DNA from: Bacteroidales bacterium
GTDB lineage: Bacteria; Bacteroidota; Bacteroidia; Bacteroidales; VadinHA17
DNA length: 6,409 nt
NCBI GenBank assembly: GCA_003518245.1
Contig: DOZA01000191.1
Coordinates: forward strand, 1 to 6,409
Direction of reading: 5' to 3'
Shown: positions 1 through 4,952 of the stretch, piece after piece
How the letters are laid out: each line of letters starts with the position of its first letter
Numbering within the stretch: position 1 is the first letter of the stretch
Notes under the pieces: model-generated
What the model was told of the DNA's origin: nothing
Database searches by the model: none
The model's input: the letters and a program-made list of their open reading frames with translations, nothing else
Made by a program: the position numbers and the translations under genes

Positions 1-37
1 CCACCGGAGCTGCTTCTTCTACTATTCCTGAAAACAT
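1..37 (-). CDS. ribE: Riboflavin synthase alpha chain, N-terminal fragment (runs off left edge)
   Basis: The minus strand from an ATG at 37 reads MFSGIVEEAAPV and then leaves the window. This matches the start of the riboflavin synthase alpha subunit, whose N-terminus is almost invariably MF(S/T)GI(V/I)EE in bacteria. The enzyme dismutates two molecules of 6,7-dimethyl-8-ribityllumazine to riboflavin in the cytoplasm, the last step of riboflavin synthesis. Only 12 codons are visible, so the rest of the two lumazine-binding domains cannot be checked. A Bacteroidetes-type promoter lies 26 bases upstream of the start, which supports this ATG. The gene is divergent from the YhbP-like gene. Identity rests on the short N-terminal motif alone, but that motif is very characteristic. 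Confidence 0.82.
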   Translation of the reverse strand, partial: MFSGIVEEAAPV

Positions 38-62
38 ATACTTTATTTTTACAGTTCAGGAG

Positions 63-93
63 CAAAGATAAGGGTAAGATGACAAACAACCAA
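63..93 (-). promoter_or_regulatory. Bacteroidetes-type promoter for ribE
   Basis: On the minus strand TATCTTTG (70 to 63) is a perfect match to the Bacteroidetes -7 element TAnnTTTG. It is preceded by TTG (93 to 91) with a 20-base spacer, the usual distance to the -33 element. Transcription would start near 57 to 60, giving a leader of about 20 bases before the ribE ATG at 37. No riboswitch could fit in so short a leader. The -33 part overlaps a small heptamer repeat (81 to 94). Confidence 0.65.
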
Positions 94-192
94 CGGCATT
101 TCCTATTTGAAAGACAGCTCCTCTCCGTTAGTCGCTTGCCCTGCTTGCCAGCAGCAGTTCAGAGACTTCAGGACGAAGGAGGGAACACCCAT

Positions 193-227
193 CAAAATTG
201 AACGGGCTCCGCCCTGTTGAGTTATTG
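193..227. repeat. Imperfect hairpin with GGGC-TCC-GCCC tip
   Basis: The core GGGC (204 to 207) pairs with GCCC (211 to 214) around a TCC loop. Pairing extends outward: AAC (201 to 203) with GTT (216 to 218), ATT-like bases 196 to 199 with 220 to 223, and CAA (193 to 195) with TTG (225 to 227), broken by one mismatch and two single-base bulges. About 14 pairs are possible. No T-run follows on the plus strand; on the minus strand TTTTG lies within the stem's far end. As the flanking genes diverge, it cannot end either of them. It looks more like a dispersed hairpin element or a leader structure. Confidence 0.5.
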
Positions 228-236
228 CAATTAAAA

Positions 237-283
237 CTCAACCCTCTCAACCTTTCTCAACTCACTCTCAACTCATTCTCAAC
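237..283 (+). repeat. Array of five CTCAAC words spaced 9 to 11 bases
   Basis: CTCAAC starts at 237, 246, 256, 267 and 278, so the steps are 9, 10, 11 and 11 bases. The last units are the most alike (CTCAACTCACT, CTCAACTCATT, CTCAACTCCTT). The first copy is also the 3' half of a perfect inverted repeat, GTTGAGTT (216 to 223) with AACTCAAC (235 to 242). The array ends about 68 bases before the YhbP-like start codon. It is either a slipped-strand tandem repeat or a set of sites on nearly the same face of the helix; the sequence alone cannot tell. Confidence 0.7.
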
Positions 284-290
284 TCCTTTT

Positions 291-314
291 GTCCTTAGTC
301 CTTTGTCTTTGGCC
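291..314 (+). repeat. Heptamer tandem repeat, three units
   Basis: GTCCTTA (291 to 297), GTCCTTT (298 to 304) and GTCTTTG (305 to 311) followed by GCC keep an exact 7-base step. In the rotated frame the unit is CTTWGTC, one base from the GTTYGTC unit seen at 878 and 3238. It follows directly on the CTCAAC array. Confidence 0.6.
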
Positions 315-338
315 GGGGAACAGTTATAAATAAATCAG

Positions 339-346
339 TATTTTTG
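339..346 (+). promoter_or_regulatory. Possible -7 element right before the YhbP-like start
   Basis: TATTTTTG fits TAnnTTTG exactly, but no TTG lies about 20 bases upstream; the nearest (309 to 311) is 27 bases away. The box ends only 4 bases before the ATG at 351, so transcription from it would start at or next to the start codon and give a leaderless or nearly leaderless message. In an AT-rich stretch the match may be chance. Confidence 0.3.
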
Positions 347-350
347 GCGC

Positions 351-773
351 ATGAAAATGGACAGACGGATTGTAAAATTCATTAAGAAGCATCATGTGCT
401 TACCGTGGCTACATGTGTGAATAATAAGCCGTGGACAGCTAATTGCTTCTATGCATATATGGAGGAGGAGAATTGCTTCGTCTTTATCACCGATGATGAT
501 ACCAGGCACGGGAAGGAGTTTGATGCAAATCCCGGCGTGGCAGGATCAGTGGTGCTGGAAACAAAAATAATAGGTAAGATCAGGGGATTGCAGTTTGAAG
601 GTGAAGTGTCGAAGCCGGATGAAGAATTATATGGTAAAGTAAGAAAAGCCTACCTTAAAAGATTCCCGGTGGCTATGCTTATGGAGACTAATCTGTGGGT
701 GCTTAAGATTACACATGCCAAGCTGACGGATAACAGGCTGGGATTCGGGAAGAAAGTGAAATATAGAGGCTAA
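351..773 (+). CDS. yhbP: YhbP/UPF0306 family protein (PNPOx-like flavin-binding split barrel)
   Basis: A 140-residue protein that resembles E. coli YhbP along its length. Shared features are the opening segment with KKHHVLTVAT (about 12 to 21), W28-T-A-N followed by an aromatic pair, TRH near 51 to 53, the central RGLQFEGEV (78 to 86), RKAY..RFPVA (98 to 108) and the C-terminal TDNRLGFGKK (126 to 135). The family has the split-barrel fold of pyridoxamine-phosphate oxidases and probably binds a flavin, but its reaction is not established and I do not assign one. It should be a soluble cytoplasmic protein; no signal peptide or membrane segment is seen. The start could be the ATG at 351 or at 357, two codons later; both give the usual family length. 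It is separated by 152 bases from cobB, so it is probably its own unit. Confidence 0.82.
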   Translation: MKMDRRIVKFIKKHHVLTVATCVNNKPWTANCFYAYMEEENCFVFITDDDTRHGKEFDANPGVAGSVVLETKIIGKIRGLQFEGEVSKPDEELYGKVRKAYLKRFPVAMLMETNLWVLKITHAKLTDNRLGFGKKVKYRG

Positions 774-871
774 GGGTTCGAAAAAGGTTCCTCCTTCACT
801 AAAGTTATGGCGGACAAGGTAAGAGGGGGTTGAGAAGAGGTTTACAAACAACCATTCAAATCCATTGAACC

Positions 872-892
872 GTTGTCGTTCGTCGTTCGTCG
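872..892 (+). repeat. Heptamer tandem repeat, GTTCGTC type
   Basis: GTTGTC (872 to 877, one base short) is followed by two identical units GTTCGTC (878 to 884 and 885 to 891). It lies in the gap between the YhbP-like gene and cobB, 34 bases before the cobB ATG. Upstream of it a small inverted repeat TTCAA/TTGAA (855 to 859, 865 to 869) is present; the rest of this gap (774 to 854) shows no clear terminator or other element. Confidence 0.65.
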
Positions 893-900
893 AAAATTAA

Positions 901-918
901 TATCTTGTCTTATATTTA
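901..918 (+). promoter_or_regulatory. Possible -7 region for cobB
   Basis: Two near matches to TAnnTTTG occur before the cobB ATG at 926: TATCTTGT (901 to 908) and TATATTTA (911 to 918). Neither has a TTG at the usual 19 to 21 bases upstream, because that place is taken by the heptamer repeat. The same word TATCTTGT recurs at 2261, before the lipoprotein gene. This is weak support for a promoter of the cobB-ubiX pair. Confidence 0.25.
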
Positions 919-925
919 CTGGGTT

Positions 926-1630
926 ATGGAAAACAAAAAAAGGTTAGTGGTTTTAACAGGTGCCGGGATGAGTGCTGAGAGTGGTCTGCGTACGTTCAGG
1001 GAGATGGGTGGTCTGTGGGAGGAATATGATGTTACAGAGGTGGCCACACCCGAAGCATGGGAAAGAGACCCGGAGCTGGTACAAAGGTTTTATAATGAAA
1101 GACGTAAACAGCTCCTTGAGAGCGAGCCCAATAAGGGACACCGGGGGCTGGCTGGGCTGGAGAAATATTTTGATGTTCAGATCATAACACAGAATGTGGA
1201 TGATCTGCATGAGCGGGCAGGCAACAGCAAGGTGCTGCACCTGCATGGTGAACTCAGAAAAGCACGAAGCTCAGCTGATCCTAACCTGGTATACGAGATT
1301 GAGGGCTGGGAGCTGAAGATGGGTGATAGCTGCGAGAAAGGCAGCCAGCTGCGCCCACACGTGGTATGGTTCGGTGAGCCGGTACCGGCAATGGTGGAAG
1401 CAGCACAGATAGCTTCTGAAGCTGATATATTCGTTGTAGTGGGATCATCACTCAATGTGTATCCTGCCGCCGGACTGATAGGCTATGCACCACAGAATGC
1501 CTCACTGTGGCTTATTGACCCTGAGAACGTGATGGCACCGGTAAACAGGCATGTGGAAATAATACAGGAAAAAGCAGGTAAGGGTGTTGAACTTTTAACA
1601 AGACGTTTATTAGACAAGTATGGAAAGTAA
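926..1630 (+). CDS. cobB: NAD-dependent protein deacylase, class III sirtuin (CobB/SIRT5-like)
   Basis: Removes acyl groups from lysines using NAD, releasing nicotinamide and O-acyl-ADP-ribose. In the 234-residue protein the Rossmann start GAGMSAESGLRTFR (12 to 25), TQNVDDLHERAG (88 to 99), the catalytic His107 in LHGEL, RPHVVWFGE (143 to 151) and the NAD-binding GSSLNVYPA (173 to 181) are all present. Tyr56 and Arg59 form the YxxR pair that in class III sirtuins binds acidic acyl groups such as succinyl, so desuccinylase activity is likely. The four-cysteine zinc site is missing: between His107 and Arg143 there is only Cys136. From memory, related Bacteroidetes sirtuins also lack it, so this is probably a clade trait rather than damage. 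I start at the ATG at 926; a TTG at 905 would add seven residues not expected in the family. The end overlaps ubiX by 11 bases, which points to one operon and coupled translation. Confidence 0.92.
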   Translation: MENKKRLVVLTGAGMSAESGLRTFREMGGLWEEYDVTEVATPEAWERDPELVQRFYNERRKQLLESEPNKGHRGLAGLEKYFDVQIITQNVDDLHERAGNSKVLHLHGELRKARSSADPNLVYEIEGWELKMGDSCEKGSQLRPHVVWFGEPVPAMVEAAQIASEADIFVVVGSSLNVYPAAGLIGYAPQNASLWLIDPENVMAPVNRHVEIIQEKAGKGVELLTRRLLDKYGK

Positions 1631-2201
1631 GAGGAAGATAATAGTTGCCGTAACAGGAGCGAGCGGGGCTGTATATGCAGAGAGCCTGCTGGAAAAGCTT
1701 GTGAAAATGCAAAATGAGATTGTGGAGGTGGCTGTGGTGTTTACGGAGAATGCAAGGGATATTTGGAAAATTGAGCTCGGCGACGAAGGACCAACGACCA
1801 GCGACGAACGGAAAGTGATTAAAGTGTATGATAATAAGAATTTTTATGCCCCTTTTGCATCGGGTTCGTCGAAATATGATACCATGATAATATGCCCGGC
1901 ATCAATGGGTATGATGGGGCGTATAGCCAATGGTGTGGCTGATGACCTTATCAGCAGGGCTGCTGACGTGATGATGAAAGAGAGACGCAGACTTATATTG
2001 GTACCCCGTGAGACACCTTATAACCTTATCCATATAAATAATATGAAAATGCTGACGGAGGCAGGGGCAATAATACTGCCGGCAACACCTTCGTTCTACT
2101 CAAAACCAAAAACCATCAGGGAACTGGTGCTGACAGTTGTTGACAGGATACTTGACATGGCAGGGTTTGAGACACATGGATACAGGTGGGGAGAAGAGTA
2201 G
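1620..2201 (+). CDS. ubiX: UbiX-type flavin prenyltransferase
   Basis: Joins dimethylallyl phosphate to reduced FMN to make prenylated FMN, the cofactor of UbiD-type (de)carboxylases. The 193-residue length is normal. Visible motifs are the N-terminal FMN-binding VTGASGAVYA (11 to 20), SGSS (81 to 84), CPASMG (92 to 97), SRAADVMMKERR (112 to 123), the hallmark VPRETP (128 to 133), PSFY (157 to 160) and VDRILD (174 to 179). Conserved Arg113, Glu131, Tyr160 and Arg176 of the family are in place; Thr42 stands where many members have Ser. The ATG lies inside the end of cobB in another frame, so it is probably translated by coupling. Its partner UbiD is not in the window, so whether it serves quinone synthesis or another decarboxylase is open; a menaquinone-pathway UbiX-like role is possible. 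Residues 54 to 64 are encoded by an exact heptamer repeat, described separately. Confidence 0.92.
   Translation: MESKRKIIVAVTGASGAVYAESLLEKLVKMQNEIVEVAVVFTENARDIWKIELGDEGPTTSDERKVIKVYDNKNFYAPFASGSSKYDTMIICPASMGMMGRIANGVADDLISRAADVMMKERRRLILVPRETPYNLIHINNMKMLTEAGAIILPATPSFYSKPKTIRELVLTVVDRILDMAGFETHGYRWGEE
1782..1809 (-). repeat. Heptamer repeat inside ubiX, four units
   Basis: On the plus strand the units are GACGAAG (1782 to 1788), GACCAAC (1789 to 1795), GACCAGC (1796 to 1802) and GACGAAC (1803 to 1809): four exact 7-base steps, each opening with GAC. On the minus strand these read GTTCGTC, GCTGGTC, GTTGGTC, CTTCGTC, the same unit as in the intergenic arrays. It encodes the polar stretch GDEGPTTSDER (residues 54 to 64), which falls between the conserved Glu52 and SGSS81 and is probably a surface loop. 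The frame is kept. Confidence 0.7.
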
Positions 2202-2260
2202 GAAGAAAAGCTTCACCAGCCAATCAGGATGTGATGTGCATGAGTGAAATTATTTTTTAT

Positions 2261-2268
2261 TATCTTGT
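2261..2268 (+). promoter_or_regulatory. Possible -7 element before the lipoprotein gene
   Basis: TATCTTGT lies 24 bases before the ATG at 2293, in the 91-base gap after ubiX, downstream of an AT-rich run (2248 to 2262). It is the same word as at 901, before cobB, and one mismatch or shift from TAnnTTTG. No TTG is found at the -33 place. No terminator is visible after ubiX, so read-through from the cobB-ubiX unit is equally possible. The remainder of the gap shows nothing. Confidence 0.22.
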
Positions 2269-2292
2269 GGGCGGTACAATCAATTCCAGGCC

Positions 2293-3201
2293 ATGAACAG
2301 AATTTTCAGATCGTCAGCATTATTACTATTAATAGCTGTATTTGTTTTTTCGTGTAAACAAAAAGAACCACAAGAGATTATTTCTGAGACCACTTTCTCA
2401 ACATATTTGGCTGATAGTGCAATAGCTGACACAGCAGTAGAGAAGCACGAGATATTCTATGGTTTGCTCACCCCGGTTGAGATAACAGCAATATTCAGTC
2501 GACTAGAAACAGCATATAATACTGATATACTTAACCCGGTTGAATCAGCTGAAAATTACCTGAGTGCCTCAAAGGCTGCCCTGAACCTTGGTATATATGG
2601 AGTGGACCTGAGCTATCTTAAGATGTTTGATCTGAATACGGAGATACTGAAGTATATGGTGGTAATAAGAAGGCTCAGTAACAGGTTAAACATTCCAACC
2701 GAATACCTTACCGATCCTCTTAATAAGATAGAGAAAAATATGTCAGATACCGATTCGGTGCTGAGCCTTGTCAACGAGTCATTTAAGAGAATAGAAAACC
2801 ACCTTGAGCAGAATGACAGGAAAAGTACAGCCGGGCTGATGGTCCTGGGAGGATGGATAGAGGCCTTATATATATCAACCGATCTGCTGCTGGATACTGA
2901 AAACCCTGACCCTGAAGTGGTACAGAGAATAGCAGAACAGAAATATACACTGAATACACTCCTGAGTTTCCTTAAAAACTACTACGACGATCCTGTCGTT
3001 GTTTACTACACCAAAAAGCTCAAATTTCTTAAAAAATACTTTGATGACTTTGATATTTACTTTAAGAAAGACGATCTGGAAATAGACCGTGAAAAGCAGG
3101 TCCTGAAAGCCAGAGGGGCAGACCTTACCATTACTACGGAAACCCTGCATTCCATCAGGGATTATGCGGAGAAGATGAGAGGGGAGACGGTGGGCATATA
3201 G
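2293..3201 (+). CDS. Lipoprotein of unknown function, mostly helical
   Basis: A 302-residue protein with a lipoprotein signal: Arg3/Arg6, a hydrophobic core (about 8 to 18) and a lipobox VFSC with Cys21 as the predicted lipidated residue. The mature protein starts CKQKEPQE; the SDDD-like surface-export signal described for some Bacteroidetes lipoproteins is not evident, so an inner leaflet or periplasm-facing place is a guess. The body is rich in charged and leucine-containing helices with no repeats. Stretches such as ALNLGIYGVDLSYL (about 95 to 108) and LGGWIEALYIST (about 185 to 196) recall a lipoprotein family I associate with Bacteroidetes and for which I know no function. No catalytic motif is seen. 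It stands 91 bases after ubiX on the same strand and converges on the sugar transferase gene. Lipidation is well supported; any role would be a guess. Confidence 0.8.
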   Translation: MNRIFRSSALLLLIAVFVFSCKQKEPQEIISETTFSTYLADSAIADTAVEKHEIFYGLLTPVEITAIFSRLETAYNTDILNPVESAENYLSASKAALNLGIYGVDLSYLKMFDLNTEILKYMVVIRRLSNRLNIPTEYLTDPLNKIEKNMSDTDSVLSLVNESFKRIENHLEQNDRKSTAGLMVLGGWIEALYISTDLLLDTENPDPEVVQRIAEQKYTLNTLLSFLKNYYDDPVVVYYTKKLKFLKKYFDDFDIYFKKDDLEIDREKQVLKARGADLTITTETLHSIRDYAEKMRGETVGI

Positions 3202-3237
3202 CTGTTTGAATAACAAAATTGGAAATATAATATATGC

Positions 3238-3261
3238 GTTTGTCGTTTGCCGTTTGTCGTC
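3238..3261 (+). repeat. Heptamer tandem repeat, GTTTGTC type, in convergent gap
   Basis: GTTTGTC (3238 to 3244), GTTTGCC (3245 to 3251) and GTTTGTC (3252 to 3258) follow each other without gaps, then GTC. The array fills much of the 65-base space between the convergent lipoprotein and sugar transferase genes and ends 5 bases from the sugar transferase stop codon. No hairpin followed by a T-run is visible in this gap for either gene, so the usual terminator is not recognised. Confidence 0.68.
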
Positions 3262-3266
3262 CCTGG

Positions 3267-4814
3267 TCAGTTGGAGCGGGCCTTGTTGAAAACTATATTG
3301 AATACTGATTTTGAGAAATAGCGTATATCTGTCCACAGGTGATGTTTATCCCAGGCTTCGAGGTAGCGCATCTCGGAGGCTTCTATCTCTTCCATGTCGC
3401 AGGGCATATCGTGATAGAATGGTGGTACCAGACCGGGTTTGTAGTTTATTCTTTTTTTCTTCAGCTCATCCGAATACAGGTTGAAATACTGCTCGCTCAG
3501 AGGCCTAACACCTACAAGCTTCATATTACCCTGCAGGAAATTTAGCAGCATGGGTAATTCATCAAGCCATACCTTACGTGAAAAGGCACCCCATGATGCT
3601 ATCCTGAAATCATTTTTGAACTTGCCTCCTTCTTCAAGACTATATAGTCCGTATACATAATCCTGTATATATTCTGAATAGGGATGCATGGTACGCAGCT
3701 TATATACCTTTATACGCTCACCCTTTTTGCCTATGCGTGGTAATGCAATAAGCAGACCGTAGCTCTTATTGTAGATATTAAGAGGCTCTCCGTTCTTTCG
3801 TCCTTCTATATAAAGGTACCCGTTAATGAAGGACTCATTGCTGATGGCAAAGCCTGCACGCACCATGCGGCCCAGTGCCTCGGCCCTGGACATAACAACA
3901 TTCTTACCTTTAGTAAGTGACAGGTATATCCACCTGGTTAACCTGAGCTTGGGGAATACCCTCTTGACAATAAAGTCGCCTGTATAATACAGGTAATTTA
4001 ATATGAGGGGGTATTTATTTAATATACGTCTTTTTCTCAGGTTTTTTGTTTCCACACAGCACATGAAGTAACCGTCATGCCTGACCTTATGATTTACTGC
4101 ATCAAGAAAATGATCCAGGTCCTTAATATCATTAATACGTTTCAGGTTAATGATATATTCATAATCATTCTGAGGCAGGGAGGTAATATTAAACTGGGTG
4201 GTTGTTGAGACGATACGTGAATGACCATTGAGCTTCGCTTTTGCTATATTAAGTATCCCATTAGCCATCTCCTGCCCGCATTCTTCATTGAGGGCTTCTC
4301 TAATTTCCGGTATAACGATCTTAAAAACTTCTTCACTTATACTCCTGGTATCAGTCTCCCCCACCATCTCTTCTTCCGTGAGCTTGCGTATTGTCTCATA
4401 AATCTTCCTGGGCTGGTAATCCTGCAACGATGCTTTCTTCATGGAGATATAAACAGTGCCCACCACCAGCTCGAGAAATGTGGCCAGTGCTGCTGTGCCG
4501 AACATCACCAGTCGTGAATGGCCTCCCATATCAAACGCAATAAGCATTAATGATGCTATGGATAGTGATAAAAGATTAGTTATTATTGTACGGCTGAAGA
4601 GGGAACGCAAATTGACAATCTTTCCGCGGTGCATCTTACCACCCACTATGGATACGATGATCCACAGGCCTGCAAGAATAAGGAAGAAATCTATATGGGT
4701 GGGCAGGTAGTGGCTTTTGCTGGCGGGTTTGATCCATACCATAATAATGAAGGATGCCGCCAGAATAATGATATCCAGTAATACAGTGATAATCCGGAAG
4801 GATCGCTTATGCAT
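3267..4814 (-). CDS. Membrane-anchored sugar transferase (polyprenyl-phosphate sugar phosphotransferase-like), Bacteroidetes type
   Basis: A 515-residue protein with three parts. Residues 7 to 125 hold about four membrane helices (near 7-29, 42-58, 73-95, 102-125). Residues about 160 to 335 form a soluble middle part. Residues about 355 to 515 carry the bacterial sugar transferase motifs: PRIGKKGE (359 to 366), YKLRTM (371 to 376), NDFR (401 to 404), LDELP (417 to 421) with the acidic pair expected for catalysis, and LVGVRP (433 to 438). The family moves a sugar phosphate from a nucleotide sugar to undecaprenyl phosphate, the first step of capsule or exopolysaccharide synthesis. The hydrophobic re-entrant helix that normally precedes the RxGxxG motif is not seen here. 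The start is the ATG at 4814; a TTG one codon earlier is less likely. A promoter lies 22 bases upstream, and the Wzi-like gene is the upstream neighbour on the same strand. Substrate cannot be told. Confidence 0.85.
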   Translation of the reverse strand: MHKRSFRIITVLLDIIILAASFIIMVWIKPASKSHYLPTHIDFFLILAGLWIIVSIVGGKMHRGKIVNLRSLFSRTIITNLLSLSIASLMLIAFDMGGHSRLVMFGTAALATFLELVVGTVYISMKKASLQDYQPRKIYETIRKLTEEEMVGETDTRSISEEVFKIVIPEIREALNEECGQEMANGILNIAKAKLNGHSRIVSTTTQFNITSLPQNDYEYIINLKRINDIKDLDHFLDAVNHKVRHDGYFMCCVETKNLRKRRILNKYPLILNYLYYTGDFIVKRVFPKLRLTRWIYLSLTKGKNVVMSRAEALGRMVRAGFAISNESFINGYLYIEGRKNGEPLNIYNKSYGLLIALPRIGKKGERIKVYKLRTMHPYSEYIQDYVYGLYSLEEGGKFKNDFRIASWGAFSRKVWLDELPMLLNFLQGNMKLVGVRPLSEQYFNLYSDELKKKRINYKPGLVPPFYHDMPCDMEEIEASEMRYLEAWDKHHLWTDIRYFSKSVFNIVFNKARSN

Positions 4815-4836
4815 CAAAATTGATTTTTAGACATTG

Positions 4837-4867
4837 TAAAAGTACTCCTTTTTTTGACCGGGGTCAA
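4837..4867 (-). promoter_or_regulatory. Bacteroidetes-type promoter for the sugar transferase gene
   Basis: On the minus strand TACTTTTA (4844 to 4837) matches TAnnTTTG at all but the last base. TTG (4867 to 4865) stands exactly 20 bases upstream, the same spacing as in the ribE promoter. The start codon at 4814 is 22 bases downstream of the box. The gene may therefore have its own promoter besides any read-through from the Wzi-like gene. Confidence 0.5.
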
Positions 4868-4900
4868 GTTAAAATAGTTGCATTATTAAAACGAATTAAC

Positions 4901-4943
4901 TCCACCGGTCCCGGGTAACTCCGGACCACCCCCTTAAAAGGGG
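4901..4943. repeat. GC-rich inverted repeats after the Wzi-like gene
   Basis: Two small inverted repeats stand side by side in an otherwise AT-rich gap: GGTCC (4907 to 4911) with GGACC (4923 to 4927), and CCCCT (4930 to 4934) with AGGGG (4939 to 4943) around a TAAA loop. The second starts 10 bases past the Wzi-like stop codon, as a terminator would, but no T-run follows it on the minus strand. Similar CCCC-TT-rich-GGGG palindromes are, from memory, common as dispersed intergenic elements in Bacteroidetes. The other bases of this 138-base gap are the sugar transferase promoter and AT-rich sequence. Confidence 0.45.
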
Positions 4944-4952
4944 AATCCCAAA

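Larger units (their letters stand above)
38..350. other. Divergent intergenic region, 313 bases, repeat-rich
   Basis: This gap between ribE (minus) and the YhbP-like gene (plus) holds no convincing ORF or RNA gene. It contains the ribE promoter, two weak heptamer runs (GACAAAC AACCAAC at 81 to 94, and GTTAGTC GCTTGCC ct GCTTGCC at 127 to 149), an imperfect hairpin (193 to 227), a CTCAAC array (237 to 283), a clearer heptamer run (291 to 314) and a possible -7 box next to the downstream start. The part from about 150 to 190 shows nothing I can name. An FMN riboswitch was considered because ribE is adjacent, but none of its conserved blocks is seen. Confidence 0.7.

Noticed and set aside
237..314. 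CRISPR-like array
   Set aside because: Units are only 6 to 11 bases long with no spacer-sized gaps, and no cas genes are in the window.
38..350. FMN riboswitch beside ribE
   Set aside because: The likely ribE transcript leader is only about 20 bases, and none of the conserved blocks of the FMN aptamer is visible.
905..925. TTG start for the sirtuin, adding seven residues
   Set aside because: The ATG at 926 places the GAGMS motif at the usual distance from the N-terminus, and the added residues overlap the likely promoter region.
953..1246. 97-codon minus-strand ORF
   Set aside because: It lies wholly antisense to conserved sirtuin motifs and shows no protein-like features of its own.
2875..3336. 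153-codon minus-strand ORF
   Set aside because: It is antisense to the lipoprotein gene and overlaps the end of the sugar transferase; its protein is rich in Phe, Val and Ile with no recognisable motif, as expected of a shadow frame.
4930..4943. Rho-independent terminator for the Wzi-like gene
   Set aside because: The 5-pair hairpin is well placed but has no following T-run on the minus strand, so I list it only as an inverted repeat.
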